Shown here in pieces: positions 17,038 to 26,508 of a stretch of 64,000 nucleotides of DNA. Position 1 is the stretch's first letter. Each line of letters starts with the position of its first letter. Source of the stretch: JANQJA01 sp040880285. Lineage in GTDB: Bacteria > Pseudomonadota > Gammaproteobacteria > Pseudomonadales > Azotimanducaceae. Location: NCBI GenBank assembly GCA_040880285.1, contig JBBDIT010000059.1, positions 1 through 64,000 of the forward strand. The letters are read 5' to 3'. The position numbers and the translations under genes were made by a program. The notes beneath the pieces were generated by a model that had not been told where the DNA came from, made no database searches, and was given only the letters and a program-made list of their open reading frames with translations.

Positions 17038-17502
17038 CTAGTGCGCCGAAGCGCCTTCCTGTGCCCTCTGCGCGCGTACTTGCTCAAGAATGGCGTCGAA
17101 ATTGACAGGGGCCAGCATAAGAGCCGGGAAACTACCCTTGATCACCATACTGTCGATCGCTTCCCTGGCATAGGGGAATAGCACGCTGGGACAAAAACTA
17201 CCCAGGGCCTGCGTGAGCGCATCACCTTCAAACCCATTAATTGAGAAGATCCCCGCTTGCTGGACTTCGACCAGATACATGACTTCTTCAGATTCGTTCC
17301 TGGTGGTGACGGTTAGCCCCAATACGACCTCGTACAAATCAGGTTCAATTTCAGAGTAACGTGAATTCAATTCAAGGTTGACTTTCGGTGTCCACTGCCC
17401 GCGGAAAGTTTCCGGTGCCTTGGGAGATTCGAATGAAGAATCCCGCAAATAGATCCGCTGAAGTGAAAACTGTGGGCCAGTATTTTGTTCCTGTTCGCTC
17501 AT
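17038..17502 (-). CDS. secB: Protein-export chaperone SecB
   Basis: SecB holds preproteins unfolded in the cytoplasm and hands them to SecA. The 154-residue product has the family length and core: FSLQRIYLRDSSFE near residue 12, LEVNL-like KVNLELNSRY near 40, and GSFCPSVLFPYAREAIDSM near 112. It is the last gene of a leftward operon rhodanese-grxC-secB, as in E. coli, and starts 3 bp after grxC ends. Confidence 0.97.
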   Translation of the reverse strand: MSEQEQNTGPQFSLQRIYLRDSSFESPKAPETFRGQWTPKVNLELNSRYSEIEPDLYEVVLGLTVTTRNESEEVMYLVEVQQAGIFSINGFEGDALTQALGSFCPSVLFPYAREAIDSMVIKGSFPALMLAPVNFDAILEQVRAQRAQEGASAH

Positions 17503-17505
17503 AGT

Positions 17506-17859
17506 CTACTCCTCGATAGGGGCCAGCATCTTGTCCAGGTCCCCGCTACGCTCCAGTTCCATCAGCTCATCACACCCACCTATATGGGACTCACCGATCC
17601 AGATCTGTGGCACCGTATTATGCCCGGATTTTTGCACCATTTCTTTTCTCAACCCAGGCTGCCCATCCACCGTAAATTCCCTGTAGGCCACCTGTTTTTG
17701 TTGCAATAGAGCCCGTGCGCGCATACAAAATGGGCAAAACCGTGTGGCATACATTACAACCGATGCTTTCCTTGCAGGTGGCTCTGAATCCAGCTCGTCA
17801 CACTCGGCGCCAAAGAACCTGGCCTTGAGATCTGCCTTGATATTACCGAAAATACCCAT
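17506..17859 (-). CDS. grxC: Glutaredoxin with N-terminal extension
   Basis: A dithiol glutaredoxin that reduces disulfides with glutathione. The 117-residue product has an N-terminal extension of about 33 residues before the thioredoxin-like fold begins at ASVVMYATRFCPFCMRA. The CPFC active site is at about residues 42-45. The TVPQIWIG cis-Pro motif and GGCDELMEL glutathione site follow. Typical GrxC is about 85 residues, so the extension (MGIFGNIKADLKARFFGAE) is unusual and may mediate localisation. It lies between the rhodanese gene (2 bp) and secB (3 bp). Confidence 0.92.
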   Translation of the reverse strand: MGIFGNIKADLKARFFGAECDELDSEPPARKASVVMYATRFCPFCMRARALLQQKQVAYREFTVDGQPGLRKEMVQKSGHNTVPQIWIGESHIGGCDELMELERSGDLDKMLAPIEE

Positions 17860-17861
17860 CG

Positions 17862-18287
17862 TTATCCTTTACCCTTGACCACTGGTAAGTTCGCACCCGT
17901 CCACTCAGCCATTCCACCAGATAGTCGACGCACGTCCTCAAAACCTTGCGCCCGGAGCTTGCGCCCGGCGGCACCAGCATGTTGGCCCAGCTTGCATACG
18001 AGCACTACCGGTCGCGCCTTGTAGGTCTCAAGTTCAGGAATCTTTCCTTCAAGACTCGAATAGGGCACGTTAATTGCCCCGGCAATATGTCCCCCGGCGA
18101 AGTCTTTACTGTCGCGCACGTCAAGTACGACCGCATCCTGGTGATTGATGAGGTTAACCAGGCCGCCGGTAGCGATCGCCGTACCACCCTGCTTGCCTTC
18201 GTTGACAAAGAACGCCACCAGCAAGAACAGGAAGGTGCCAACCAGTATGTAGTGGTTACCGGCGAATTCGAATAACTGTTCAACCAT
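17862..18287 (-). CDS. Membrane-anchored rhodanese-like protein (YibN-like)
   Basis: The ATG at 18287 gives MVEQLFEFAGNHY followed by a membrane segment (ILVGTFLFLLVAFFV); an ATG at 18347 is in frame but yields a less plausible N-terminus. A single rhodanese domain follows, with VVLDVRDSKDFAGGHIAGAINVP and the active-site loop VLVCKLGQHAGAA, where Cys is the expected persulfide carrier. The protein is the expected size for YibN of E. coli, which heads the same yibN-grxC-secB operon. The substrate is not known. A sulfurtransferase role is inferred from the intact Cys. Confidence 0.9.
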   Translation of the reverse strand: MVEQLFEFAGNHYILVGTFLFLLVAFFVNEGKQGGTAIATGGLVNLINHQDAVVLDVRDSKDFAGGHIAGAINVPYSSLEGKIPELETYKARPVVLVCKLGQHAGAAGRKLRAQGFEDVRRLSGGMAEWTGANLPVVKGKG

Positions 18288-18433
18288 TCGGGTTCTAAAG
18301 CAGTTCCGCAGTGGAAAAAACAAGTCGCGCAGTATACACGAAAGCAAACCGATTGGGTCTCATTTGGTTCCGGTGGGGAATGGCTCCGTTTGAAATCGCC
18401 GGGCATGGTGATCTGGACGCTATCCGAACCGGG

Positions 18434-18523
18434 GAAGAGGAGGGAGATGGCTTTGAGGTGGCTAGCGCCATGGACGGGCCATGGATGGCCCACCGCCGCA
18501 GAAAAGCCATCTCCCGCCTCTTC
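18434..18523. repeat. Long near-palindrome between the rhodanese and gpmI genes
   Basis: Positions 18434-18454 and 18503-18523 are inverted copies of 21 bp with one mismatch (GAAGAGG...GGCTTT against AAAGCC...CTCTTC). The 48-bp centre has further pairing, including GGTGG with CCACC and two CCATGG copies. The whole could fold into a single ~90-nt hairpin. It lies in the 382-bp divergent gap. I see no target duplication and no T-run. The rest of the gap has no gene I can support. Confidence 0.75.
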
Positions 18524-18669
18524 ACCCGAGCGTCATACGAGGACAGTCAATTCGAACTGAGCCACTACCATCCGGTGGCGCTAACTTCCGTATTAATCCA
18601 GTCCCGGCTATTCTCACGATTTGCGGATACCGGTAAGATTCAGGTTCAGTCCTCCGAGATACCTCCCTG

Positions 18670-20232
18670 ATGCCAAACCGTGTTCCTTATGTCCTCATCA
18701 TCCTTGACGGGTGGGGTGAAAGAGCAGATACCGAGGCCAATGCGATCGCGCTCGCCCGGACTCCAACCTGGGATTTGCTCTGGGGGCAGCGGCCCCATTG
18801 TCTTATATCCGGTTCCGGACCGGATGTAGGACTTCCTGTCGGGCAGATGGGTAATTCGGAAGTTGGTCACATGAACCTGGGTGCTGGCCGCGTCGTAGAC
18901 CAGGAGTTCACCCGCATCAGCAAGGCCATTGCGGATGGTTCGTTCTTCGGGAACAAAATCCTGGTACAGACCGCGCAAAGTGTTGCAAGCGCCGGCAAGG
19001 CCCTGCACCTGTTAGGACTGCTATCTCCGGGCGGCGTCCATAGTCATGAAGACCATATAAAAGCTGCGGTCAAACTCGCCTTTGATCTGGGCGTAAGCAC
19101 GGTCTATGTCCATGCTTTTCTCGATGGGCGCGATGTACCGCCCAGGAGTGCTGAGTCGTCCCTCAAAGCGATGGATGAGCATATTCGATCCCTGGGTAGT
19201 GGCAGGATCGCCTCCATCTGCGGGCGCTATTACGCGATGGACCGGGACAATCGATGGGAGCGGATACAGGTCGCCTACGATCTGGTCACAACAGGCGATG
19301 CATCTTTTCACGCTACTTCAGCCGTCGAGGCCCTCGATGCTGCCTATGCCCGCGGCGAGGATGACGAATTCGTCAAGCCCACCGCGATCACCAAAGATGG
19401 TCAGCCGGTTACCATGAATGATGGTGATGCTGTGATTTTCATGAATTTCCGTGCCGATCGCGCCCGTCAAATGACGCGGGCATTCGTTCACCAGGATTTT
19501 GACGGATTTGAAAGGAAGTATCGCCCCGACCTTTCGAATTTTGTCATGCTCACGGAGTATGCAGGCGACATTGATACACCCAGTGCTTTCAACCCTGACT
19601 CCCTTTCAAACAGTCTGGGCGAATATCTTTCAAGCCTCGGCAAGACCCAATTACGACTTGCCGAAACGGAAAAATATGCCCACGTCACTTTTTTCTTCTC
19701 TTGCGGGCGGGAAGAGCCCTTCCCCGGCGAAAAGCGGGTACTTGTTCCGTCACCGAAGGTTGCCACTTATGATCTCCAACCCGAGATGAGTGCGTACGAG
19801 GTTACTGACGAATTGGTTAAGGCGATTGGATCCGGTGATTACGACTTCATAGTCTGCAACTACGCCAACGGTGACATGGTCGGACACAGCGGTAAGCTGG
19901 ATGCAGCCATAGCCGCCGTTGAATGTATCGACCTATGTCTCACACGAATCACTGAAGCTATAGATAAAGCAAAGGGTCATTGCCTCATCACCGCCGATCA
20001 TGGCAACGTGGAACAAATGAGCGATACTGCAACAGGTCAGGCCCATACCGCACACACATCCGAACTCGTGCCCCTGGTCTATCTGGGAAGTCGTAATCTC
20101 GAATTCGTCGATGATGGCACGCTCTCGGATATCGCCCCGACATTGCTCGACATTATGATGCTTGACCAACCACCGGAGATGACTGGTCGCTCACTGGTCA
20201 ATCACAGGACAGCAAGTACGGTGGCCGGGTAG
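18670..20232 (+). CDS. gpmI: 2,3-bisphosphoglycerate-independent phosphoglycerate mutase
   Basis: It interconverts 3- and 2-phosphoglycerate in glycolysis using two Mn2+ ions. The 520-residue product has [10 protein letters not shown] near residue 11, with Asp13 as a metal ligand, the phosphoserine motif [17 protein letters not shown] with Ser63, GVHSHEDH near 121, the phosphatase-domain DGRDVPP, the [13 protein letters not shown] stretch near 260, and the metal-binding [11 protein letters not shown] near 440. Length and motifs are complete. It begins the rightward run gpmI-envC-ctpA-yibQ, with spacing of 4 bp to envC. Confidence 0.97.
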   Translation: MPNRVPYVLIILDGWGERADTEANAIALARTPTWDLLWGQRPHCLISGSGPDVGLPVGQMGNSEVGHMNLGAGRVVDQEFTRISKAIADGSFFGNKILVQTAQSVASAGKALHLLGLLSPGGVHSHEDHIKAAVKLAFDLGVSTVYVHAFLDGRDVPPRSAESSLKAMDEHIRSLGSGRIASICGRYYAMDRDNRWERIQVAYDLVTTGDASFHATSAVEALDAAYARGEDDEFVKPTAITKDGQPVTMNDGDAVIFMNFRADRARQMTRAFVHQDFDGFERKYRPDLSNFVMLTEYAGDIDTPSAFNPDSLSNSLGEYLSSLGKTQLRLAETEKYAHVTFFFSCGREEPFPGEKRVLVPSPKVATYDLQPEMSAYEVTDELVKAIGSGDYDFIVCNYANGDMVGHSGKLDAAIAAVECIDLCLTRITEAIDKAKGHCLITADHGNVEQMSDTATGQAHTAHTSELVPLVYLGSRNLEFVDDGTLSDIAPTLLDIMMLDQPPEMTGRSLVNHRTASTVAG

Positions 20233-20236
20233 CGCA

Positions 20237-21391
20237 ATGAGATTTATAGCAGTCACAGGTCTTGTATTGTTATTGACGATCGGCGCTCTTGCGGGCGAAT
20301 CATCCGATCCGAAAGTACTGCAGCAACAATTGCGGGCCCTGTCGGCTGAGATCGAGGAATTCAAGCAACTCCTGCAAAATACCGAAAGTGAGCGCAATTC
20401 TTTGCAATCGACACTGGAAGATAATGAAAAAAGTATCAGCGATCTCCTGAACAAAATAGAAGTCATCGAGCAAAATCTGAGGGAAGGTGAAGACAAGGTG
20501 GGCAAGCTAAAACAGGAACAACTTGAACTCGAGCACGCCAAAGCCGTCCAACAAGACCTGATCGCAAAGCAGATTCGGGCAGCCTATGAAATCGGCAACC
20601 AGGAGTACCTCAAAGTTGTATTGAACCAGGAAGACCCTAACCAGTTAGCGCGAATGCTGACTTATTATGACTATTTCAATCGTGCCCGTGCGGCACAGGT
20701 AAAGGGCTTCAGGGACACGATTGCGGAGCTGGACAGAGTTTCCATGGAGATTGTCGGGCGAAATCGACAGCTCACCCGGGACAGGCTTGCACTCCGGCGT
20801 GAAAAAGCGTCTCTTGAGCTTGTACAGGTGGAAAAGGAGCAAACCCTGGCCGCAATCATCTCGGATCTGGAAAAGACCGGAACCAAACTTGAAATAAGAG
20901 TCAGGGATAGAGAACGTCTGGAGAGCCTGCTGGAACGAATTACCGGTATCGCCGATCTGCAATCACCAGCAAATACGCTGCCTTTTGGAGATCGCAAGGG
21001 CAAACTTTTGCTACCGGTGGCTGGTACTGTATCCGATCGTTTCGGTAGCAAACGTACTGGCGACTTGAGATGGAACGGGGTATTTATTGAAGCCAGCGAG
21101 GGTGAACCGGTTGTGGCTGTCCATTACGGGCACGTGGTTTTTTCCGACTGGCTACGAGGATTTGGGCTATTATTAATCATCAACCACGGAGATGGTTATA
21201 TGTCCCTGTATGGACATAATCGGGTTCTCTACAGGGAAGCTGGCGATTGGGTCACTGCCGGTGAAACGATCGCAACTGTCGGTAATACAGGCGGTCAAAA
21301 CCGAACCGGGCTTTACTTCGAAATTCGACATGCGGGTAAGCCCACGGACCCGCAACAATGGTGTCAGGCCAGGCCCAGAGGTACTGCCTGA
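20237..21391 (+). CDS. envC: EnvC-like murein hydrolase activator
   Basis: EnvC activates cell-wall amidases at the division septum. The 384-residue product has a signal peptide (to about residue 20), a long coiled coil (about 25-240) and a C-terminal LytM domain (about 265-375). As in EnvC, the metal ligands are not all kept: the H-x3-D site of active M23 peptidases reads RWNGVFI, though SLYGHN and YFEIRHAGKP remain. It is therefore likely an activator rather than a hydrolase. It sits between gpmI (4 bp) and ctpA (16 bp), the order also seen around E. coli envC. Confidence 0.92.
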   Translation: MRFIAVTGLVLLLTIGALAGESSDPKVLQQQLRALSAEIEEFKQLLQNTESERNSLQSTLEDNEKSISDLLNKIEVIEQNLREGEDKVGKLKQEQLELEHAKAVQQDLIAKQIRAAYEIGNQEYLKVVLNQEDPNQLARMLTYYDYFNRARAAQVKGFRDTIAELDRVSMEIVGRNRQLTRDRLALRREKASLELVQVEKEQTLAAIISDLEKTGTKLEIRVRDRERLESLLERITGIADLQSPANTLPFGDRKGKLLLPVAGTVSDRFGSKRTGDLRWNGVFIEASEGEPVVAVHYGHVVFSDWLRGFGLLLIINHGDGYMSLYGHNRVLYREAGDWVTAGETIATVGNTGGQNRTGLYFEIRHAGKPTDPQQWCQARPRGTA

Positions 21392-21407
21392 CGATGAGGT
21401 TATATCC

Positions 21408-22757
21408 ATGAGTACCAGGAACAGGAATATCAGCATTGTGCTGGCCACAATACTTATGTCGGCCAGCACAATGGCAATGGACTCGCAGCCGACACCACCA
21501 CCGGAAATCGACGTACCGCTTGCAAAATCGAAAGCACTGCACGAACCCCTGGCACCGCGACTGCCCCTTAACGAATTGCGCGTCTTTGCCGAGGCATTTG
21601 ATCGAGTTAGCAGTGCCTATGTCGAAGAAATTGATGATCGAACCCTGCTGGAAAACGCGATCAAAGGCATGTTGTCACAACTCGATCCACACTCGGCCTA
21701 CCTGGACCGTGATTCCTTTTCCGATCTGCAGGAAACGACTACCGGGCACTACGGTGGACTTGGCCTTGAAGTAGGCATGGAAGACGGCTTCGTTCGTGTC
21801 ATTGCACCCATGGATGACACACCTGCTGCACGTGGCGGTATCGAACCAGGCGACCTGATCATTCGACTGGACGATAAGTCAGTCAAGGGCATGTCCCTGT
21901 CCGAGGCTATTGAGGCAATGCGTGGTGAGCCTGGCAGCGAAATCCAGTTGACTATCATCCGCGAAGGCAATCCAAAGCCGACAGACTTGACCCTCATTCG
22001 CGAGGTGATCCAGGTTGCAAGCGTCCGTCACCGTTTGCTTGAGGATGGCTATGGCTACATTCGCATTGCCCAGTTCCAGTCCTCGACCGGCGCAGAGACC
22101 GAGAAGGCAATCGCACAACTGACACAGGAAGGTCAGTTGCGAGGGCTTGTCCTCGATTTGAGAAATAACCCGGGCGGCGTTTTGCAAGCAGCGGTTGAGG
22201 TGTCGGATCTTTTTATTGCCGATGGCCTGATCGTTTATACCTCTGGGCGCTTATCGAACGCCGACCTTAGATACAGCGCTACAACGCAGGATGTCACCGA
22301 TGGAGTTCCGCTCGTTGTTCTGGTTAATGAGGGGACCGCATCGGCATCAGAGATTGTCGCAGGAGCGTTACAGGACCATAGCCGTGCCGTGATCATGGGC
22401 GTCAGCACCTTTGGTAAGGGTTCGGTGCAGACAATCCTGCCCCTCAATAACGAGAAAGCGATCAAGCTGACCACGTCGCTGTACTTCACCCCTTCCGGGC
22501 GATCAATTCAGGCCGAAGGTATCCGCCCTGACATCTGGGTTGATCGATCTACAGTTACCAGGATGGAAACAAATGGTGTTCGCATAAAGGAAAGAGACCT
22601 GGCAAGGCATATCTCCAATGGTAACGGCGATTCCGAAAAGTCCAAAGACGCGGGTGAGGCGATTCCTGAAGATCTCGCGCTGACTGACTACCAATTGAAC
22701 GAAGCGTTGACGCTGCTCAAGGGCATCAACATTCTGGCCAGGGCCCGGAGAGGATGA
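21408..22757 (+). CDS. ctpA: Carboxy-terminal processing protease (S41, CtpA-like)
   Basis: This is a periplasmic serine protease that trims or degrades envelope proteins. The ATG at 21408 (MSTRNRNISIVLATIL) gives a signal segment and has GAGG upstream; an in-frame GTG-type extension to 21192 would run over envC and is rejected. Domains are an N-terminal helix region, a PDZ domain (GGLGLEVGMEDGFVRVIAPMDD on), and the tail-specific protease core. The Ser/Lys dyad is in NEGTASASEIVAG and STFGKGSVQT. The product is about 449 residues. It overlaps yibQ by 4 bp and is in the same transcript as envC. Confidence 0.94.
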   Translation: MSTRNRNISIVLATILMSASTMAMDSQPTPPPEIDVPLAKSKALHEPLAPRLPLNELRVFAEAFDRVSSAYVEEIDDRTLLENAIKGMLSQLDPHSAYLDRDSFSDLQETTTGHYGGLGLEVGMEDGFVRVIAPMDDTPAARGGIEPGDLIIRLDDKSVKGMSLSEAIEAMRGEPGSEIQLTIIREGNPKPTDLTLIREVIQVASVRHRLLEDGYGYIRIAQFQSSTGAETEKAIAQLTQEGQLRGLVLDLRNNPGGVLQAAVEVSDLFIADGLIVYTSGRLSNADLRYSATTQDVTDGVPLVVLVNEGTASASEIVAGALQDHSRAVIMGVSTFGKGSVQTILPLNNEKAIKLTTSLYFTPSGRSIQAEGIRPDIWVDRSTVTRMETNGVRIKERDLARHISNGNGDSEKSKDAGEAIPEDLALTDYQLNEALTLLKGINILARARRG

Positions 22758-23560
22758 AACCGGTGAGAGAATTGCTGACGATATTTGCAGTCGTAATTCT
22801 CTCAACCCCGCTGGTCGCTGCCGAACCCAAATTCATTGCGATTATTATAGATGACGTGGGCAATAGCCTCGACCGGGGAGAGCGCGCCATCGCATTGCCT
22901 GCGCCGATCACTATCTCCGTATTGCCCCACTCACGCTATGGCCCCAGGCTGGCACAACGCGCAAGTGCTGCTGGCAAGGAAGTCATGGTGCACATGCCGA
23001 TGGCAAATATTTCAGGAAAACCCATAGGCCCTATGGGACTCAAGTCCGCGATGTCACACGAGGACTTCACCATCCTCATCAACCGCGCACTCGCCGAAAT
23101 CCCCGGGGCCAGGGGTATTAACAACCACATGGGCAGCTACCTGACGCAACAGGCAAAGGAGATGGAATGGTTGATGGATGTGGTGAAACGTCGCAACCTG
23201 TTCTTTATTGATTCAAGAACCACCCCCAGATCCATCGCATCCAGGGTCGCAGAGCGGATGTCGGTTTTCTCATCCATACGGGATGTCTTTTTGGACAATA
23301 ATCAAACCTTCTTCGAGATCGATCAGGAATTCCGGCGACTGGTACATACCGCAGAGGTCAGGGGCACCGCGATCGCGATCGGGCACCCTCATGCGATTAC
23401 CCTGGACTATCTTGAGATGGTGATCCCGCAACTGGACGACAAGGGCATTAGAGTGATCCCCGCCTCAAACCTGATCGCAATCCAGAAAATGACAAAATAC
23501 CAATTTGCTCGTCGCCAAACCAATACAAATGCGGGGTCGACGTTTCCCGGAGCGGAGTAA
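22754..23560 (+). CDS. yibQ: Divergent polysaccharide deacetylase family protein (YibQ)
   Basis: The 268-residue product has an N-terminal signal peptide (to about AAEPKF) and a TIM-barrel-like NodB-related domain. Landmarks are IAIIIDDVGNSLDRGERA, HMPMANISGKP, GINNHMGSYLT and FFIDSRTTP, as in the divergent polysaccharide deacetylase family. Catalytic activity is not established for this family. It overlaps ctpA by 4 bp and closes the gpmI-envC-ctpA-yibQ run. Its stop is 23 bp from the convergent hisA stop. Confidence 0.9.
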   Translation: MKPVRELLTIFAVVILSTPLVAAEPKFIAIIIDDVGNSLDRGERAIALPAPITISVLPHSRYGPRLAQRASAAGKEVMVHMPMANISGKPIGPMGLKSAMSHEDFTILINRALAEIPGARGINNHMGSYLTQQAKEMEWLMDVVKRRNLFFIDSRTTPRSIASRVAERMSVFSSIRDVFLDNNQTFFEIDQEFRRLVHTAEVRGTAIAIGHPHAITLDYLEMVIPQLDDKGIRVIPASNLIAIQKMTKYQFARRQTNTNAGSTFPGAE

Positions 23561-23583
23561 ATCCAACAGTCGCCGGAGCGCCA

Positions 23584-24330
23584 CTAACCGACGTAATTTT
23601 TTGCCAGCGCGATAGCCGCGGCAAGGTCGAGCGTACCCTCATAGATCGCCCGGCCTGTAATCACACCTGTGATTCCACCCGTGACCTTCTTCCCGGTTTC
23701 CAGGAGAGCCTCGATGTCACCGATATCAGTGACACCACCGGATGCAATCACCGGAATCGTAATGGCGTCCGCCAGGTCCTTGATCGATTGCAGGCTGACG
23801 CCTCCCATCATGCCGTCCTTACCGATATCCGTGTATACCACTGCTTCAATACCATCGGCTTCGAACAACATGGCAAGGCTCTTGACCGGAATGTCCGTCA
23901 CGTCGACCCAGCCGTTTTTGGCAACCATACCGTGTAAACCATCCAGACCGACAATGATGTGCCCGGGAAAACGCTTACACATTTCACCGACAAACTCCGG
24001 CTCTTCGACAGCCTTGGTGCCAATAATCAGGTACTGGACACCTGCATTCAGATAGGCTTCGATAATCCCGGCACTACGGATTCCACCACCCAGCTGGATA
24101 GTTAGTTCTGGATGATTTCTGGCGATGGTTTCAATGGCGGCCTTGTTAACCGGCTCACCCTGGAATGCGCCATCCAGGTCTACCAGATGCAGGCGATCAG
24201 CCCCTTGCGCAACCCATTGATCTGCCATAGCGATCGGGTCATCCGAATAGGTAGTGCTCTGATCCAGACGCCCCTGTACCAGATTCACGACCTTGCCGTC
24301 CTTGAAGTCGATAGCAGGAATGATCTGCAT
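23584..24330 (-). CDS. hisA: HisA isomerase (histidine biosynthesis)
   Basis: HisA isomerises ProFAR to PRFAR in histidine synthesis. The ATG at 24330 ([20 protein letters not shown]) matches the family N-terminus; the ATG at 24360 would only add ten residues overlapping hisB. It is a beta/alpha barrel of 248 residues with Asp8, the phosphate-binding QLGGGIRS, and the second catalytic Asp in [13 protein letters not shown]. It starts 1 bp after hisB ends. The usual hisH between hisB and hisA is absent, as is hisF after hisA. Confidence 0.96.
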   Translation of the reverse strand: MQIIPAIDFKDGKVVNLVQGRLDQSTTYSDDPIAMADQWVAQGADRLHLVDLDGAFQGEPVNKAAIETIARNHPELTIQLGGGIRSAGIIEAYLNAGVQYLIIGTKAVEEPEFVGEMCKRFPGHIIVGLDGLHGMVAKNGWVDVTDIPVKSLAMLFEADGIEAVVYTDIGKDGMMGGVSLQSIKDLADAITIPVIASGGVTDIGDIEALLETGKKVTGGITGVITGRAIYEGTLDLAAAIALAKNYVG

Positions 24331-24331
24331 C

Positions 24332-24922
24332 CTAGAGGCTGCCCTTGGTCGAAGGCACACCGCTTACCCCTGGATCGAAAGCGACAGCCATTCGCAAGGC
24401 TCGTCCAAACGCCTTGAACACTGTCTCGATCTGGTGATGTGCATTGGCTCCTTTTAAGTTATCAATGTGGAGTGTCACATCAGCATGGTTGACGAACCCC
24501 TGGAAGAATTCGTGAAACAGGTCGACATCAAATTCCCCCACATGAGAACGCCCAAACGGTACCGCATATTCCAGCCCGGGACGTCCGGAAAAATCGATTA
24601 CCACCCGTGAAAGGGCTTCATCCAGTGGCACATAGGCATGACCATAACGATGAATGCCGCGCTTGTCCCCAATCGCCTCGGCAACTGCCTGCCCCAGCGT
24701 AATGCCGATATCCTCGACCGTGTGATGAGCATCGATAGCAAGATCGCCGTCAGCATTAACCTCAAGGTCTACCAGTCCATGACGGGCGATCTGGTCGAGC
24801 ATGTGTTCGAGAAACGGCAGTCCAGTGGCAAATACTCCCTGGCCGGTGCCGTCCAGGTTCACTGCCACCGAGATGCTGGTTTCCAGCGTATTCCTCTCGA
24901 TCCGGGATTTTCGTTCCGCCAT
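24332..24922 (-). CDS. hisB: Imidazoleglycerol-phosphate dehydratase
   Basis: It dehydrates imidazole glycerol phosphate in histidine synthesis using Mn2+. The 196-residue product is the monofunctional form, without the histidinol phosphatase domain of the enteric fusion. Metal-binding motifs DAHHTVED and ANAHHQIE are intact, as are GLPFLEHML and the GRSHVGEFD region. It directly precedes hisA in the leftward transcript. Confidence 0.97.
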   Translation of the reverse strand: MAERKSRIERNTLETSISVAVNLDGTGQGVFATGLPFLEHMLDQIARHGLVDLEVNADGDLAIDAHHTVEDIGITLGQAVAEAIGDKRGIHRYGHAYVPLDEALSRVVIDFSGRPGLEYAVPFGRSHVGEFDVDLFHEFFQGFVNHADVTLHIDNLKGANAHHQIETVFKAFGRALRMAVAFDPGVSGVPSTKGSL

Positions 24923-24997
24923 CTGCCTGATCTCTTTTCAGTGGTTACCAGTAGTTTGGCAATAGTGTTCGGTAAAAGCGCGGGATTATACTGAAAT

Positions 24998-25339
24998 TCA
25001 GAGCGCACCATAGGGTAAAAACCGGTTATCCGTATTGGCCTTGATCCACCTGCGCAGGTCTGCCTTAAAAGCGCCACGCGCCTTGAGGATCCTGACCAAC
25101 GGGATAACAGGCGAGTCCTGGCCACCGTCCCAGCCGCTCAACTGCATTTCTGCGAGCGTAAAAAAACGGATCAATGTCTCAATTTCGGCATCGCTCAGAG
25201 ACTCAGCCACTGAGAAGGCGTCCGGCCCAGGCTTCATGAGTGCGGCACCTTTCTTGATATCCGCCCGGGACATGGATGCTGCAAGGTCCGTGACATCTGC
25301 TTGCCGCATTACGGTAATGTAGTTTTTGAGTGTTTCCAT
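24998..25339 (-). CDS. Conserved-looking protein of unknown function upstream of hisB
   Basis: I do not recognise this family. From the ATG at 25339 (METLKNYITVMRQADVTDLA) the product is 113 residues; an ATG at 25390 would add 17. It is helical and soluble-looking, with no signal peptide or Cys pair. It has repeated short helices (LSDAEIETLIRFFTLAEMQL) and a basic end (KADLRRWIKANTDNRF). It is 75 bp upstream of hisB in the same direction, so it may be co-transcribed with hisBA. Confidence 0.6.
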   Translation of the reverse strand: METLKNYITVMRQADVTDLAASMSRADIKKGAALMKPGPDAFSVAESLSDAEIETLIRFFTLAEMQLSGWDGGQDSPVIPLVRILKARGAFKADLRRWIKANTDNRFLPYGAL

Positions 25340-25512
25340 ATCCGGTCTGGTGGCCCCCCCCGGCTCCCAGACACTCACGCCTGACGACATGTTAAACCTG
25401 CTGATTAGTTGCGAGATTGCTTATTATCCGCTCATGGATACGATAGTGAAACCCAGGAAATCCGGGATATCAGGTGGGGGCTTTTCAGTGCCAATACAGC
25501 TGGTGTATCTTG

Positions 25513-25860
25513 GAGGCCCTCTGTGGCCGAACGTTGATTCAGCGGCCGGCGGTGACTCGGTTCACTTGAGTTGCGGCAGGGACGCCAGCTGCAGAGGTAA
25601 AGCGGGTGTAGTTCAATGGGTAAATTGGCAGAGGCAATTTACGCCGCTGAAGTGAGGCCCTCTGTGGCCGAACGTTGATTCAGCGGCCGGCGGTGACTCG
25701 GTTCACTTNNNNNNNNNNNNNNNNNNNNNNNNNNNNNNNNNNNNNNNNNNNNNNNNNNNNNNNNNNNNNNNNNNNNNNNNNNNNNNNNNNNNNNNNNNNN
25801 NNNNNNNNGAGTTGCGGCAGGGACGCCAGCTGCAGAGGTAAAGCGGGTGTAGTTCAATGG
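25513..25860. repeat. Tandem duplication reaching into the tRNA-Gly gene, with assembly gap
   Basis: Copy 1 (25513-25619, 107 bp) reappears as copy 2 (25654-25708 and 25809-25860) around a 100-N gap. Both copies end with the first 18 bases of the tRNA-Gly gene (GCGGGTGTAGTTCAATGG). After copy 1 the sequence departs from the tRNA and forms a hairpin GTAAATTG-GCAGAGG-CAATTTAC at 25620-25642. The two gap flanks join in phase with the 141-bp period, so the gap may hide more copies. From 25391 to 25512 I see no gene. Confidence 0.85.
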
Positions 25861-25916
25861 TAGAACTTCAGCTTCCCAAGCTGATAACGTGAGTTCGATT
25901 CTCATCACCCGCTCCA
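25843..25916 (+). tRNA. tRNA-Gly(CCC)
   Basis: The cloverleaf is complete: acceptor GCGGGTG paired with CACCCGC, D arm GTTC-AATGGTA-GAAC, anticodon stem TCAGC/GCTGA with loop TTCCCAA (anticodon CCC), T arm GTGAG-TTCGATT-CTCAT, discriminator T and encoded CCA at 25914-25916. It reads glycine GGG codons. The 5' part is duplicated upstream. It marks the boundary between the his genes and a long accessory region. Confidence 0.95.
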
Positions 25917-25925
25917 TATCATGCC

Positions 25926-26396
25926 CTAGGATTTCAATATCGCTTCCGCGCTTTGCTGAATCTCAGCAAGGTCTGAAATTTCTCCAGCTGCCAACTGCTG
26001 CAGGAAGTGGATTTGGCGGTTCACTGCCAGGTGCACCGCGACCCTGGCATGCACAATCTCCGGTGATGGCGGCTTGGTAATGTAATCGACCGCTCCGGCC
26101 TTGAAACCCCTAGCCTCGTTATGGCGATCGTCCATCGACGTAACGAAAATAACCGGAATATTGCGGGTGCTATCCATTTCCTTGAGCTTCTGACAGACAT
26201 CAATGCCGCTCATGTGGGGCATGACCATGTCCAACAGGATCAGGTCAGGCAATTTTTCCTCGGCGATTTCAATGGCGCGCTCGCCACTGGTGGCCACATG
26301 AACGATATAAGTATCGGAAAGCATCCTGCCCAGCACCCGAACAACGGTGGTCTGGTCATCGACTACCAGGATTACCGGTTTTTCGTTGTCGTTCAT
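25926..26396 (-). CDS. Single-domain response regulator
   Basis: The 156-residue product is a CheY-like receiver (about residues 7-125) with VVDDQ acidic pair, phosphoacceptor Asp in LILLDMVMPHMSG, the Thr in IFVTSMDD and Lys in DYITKP. The last 30 residues form a helical tail without an output domain. It may signal by protein contact. No kinase gene is nearby. It ends 10 bp from the convergent tRNA-Gly gene. The 112 bp upstream to the MFS stop hold no feature. Confidence 0.92.
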   Translation of the reverse strand: MNDNEKPVILVVDDQTTVVRVLGRMLSDTYIVHVATSGERAIEIAEEKLPDLILLDMVMPHMSGIDVCQKLKEMDSTRNIPVIFVTSMDDRHNEARGFKAGAVDYITKPPSPEIVHARVAVHLAVNRQIHFLQQLAAGEISDLAEIQQSAEAILKS

Positions 26397-26508
26397 ACTG
26401 ACTACTCCCGTTGGGGGCGATGACTATCTATTTGGACTATTACCCTAGGCTATTACCCTGGATCCAGTTTTTTAACGAGAATACCGAAACATGCTGGCTT
26501 ATTCATCA

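Noticed and set aside
18311..18670. A 119-residue protein between the rhodanese and gpmI genes
   Set aside because: Its middle is translated from the near-palindrome and it has no ribosome site or family resemblance.
25602..25653. A second tRNA-Gly gene
   Set aside because: Only the first 18 bases match the tRNA; the next stretch forms a hairpin whose loop lacks the T33 of an anticodon loop. It is a partial duplicate.
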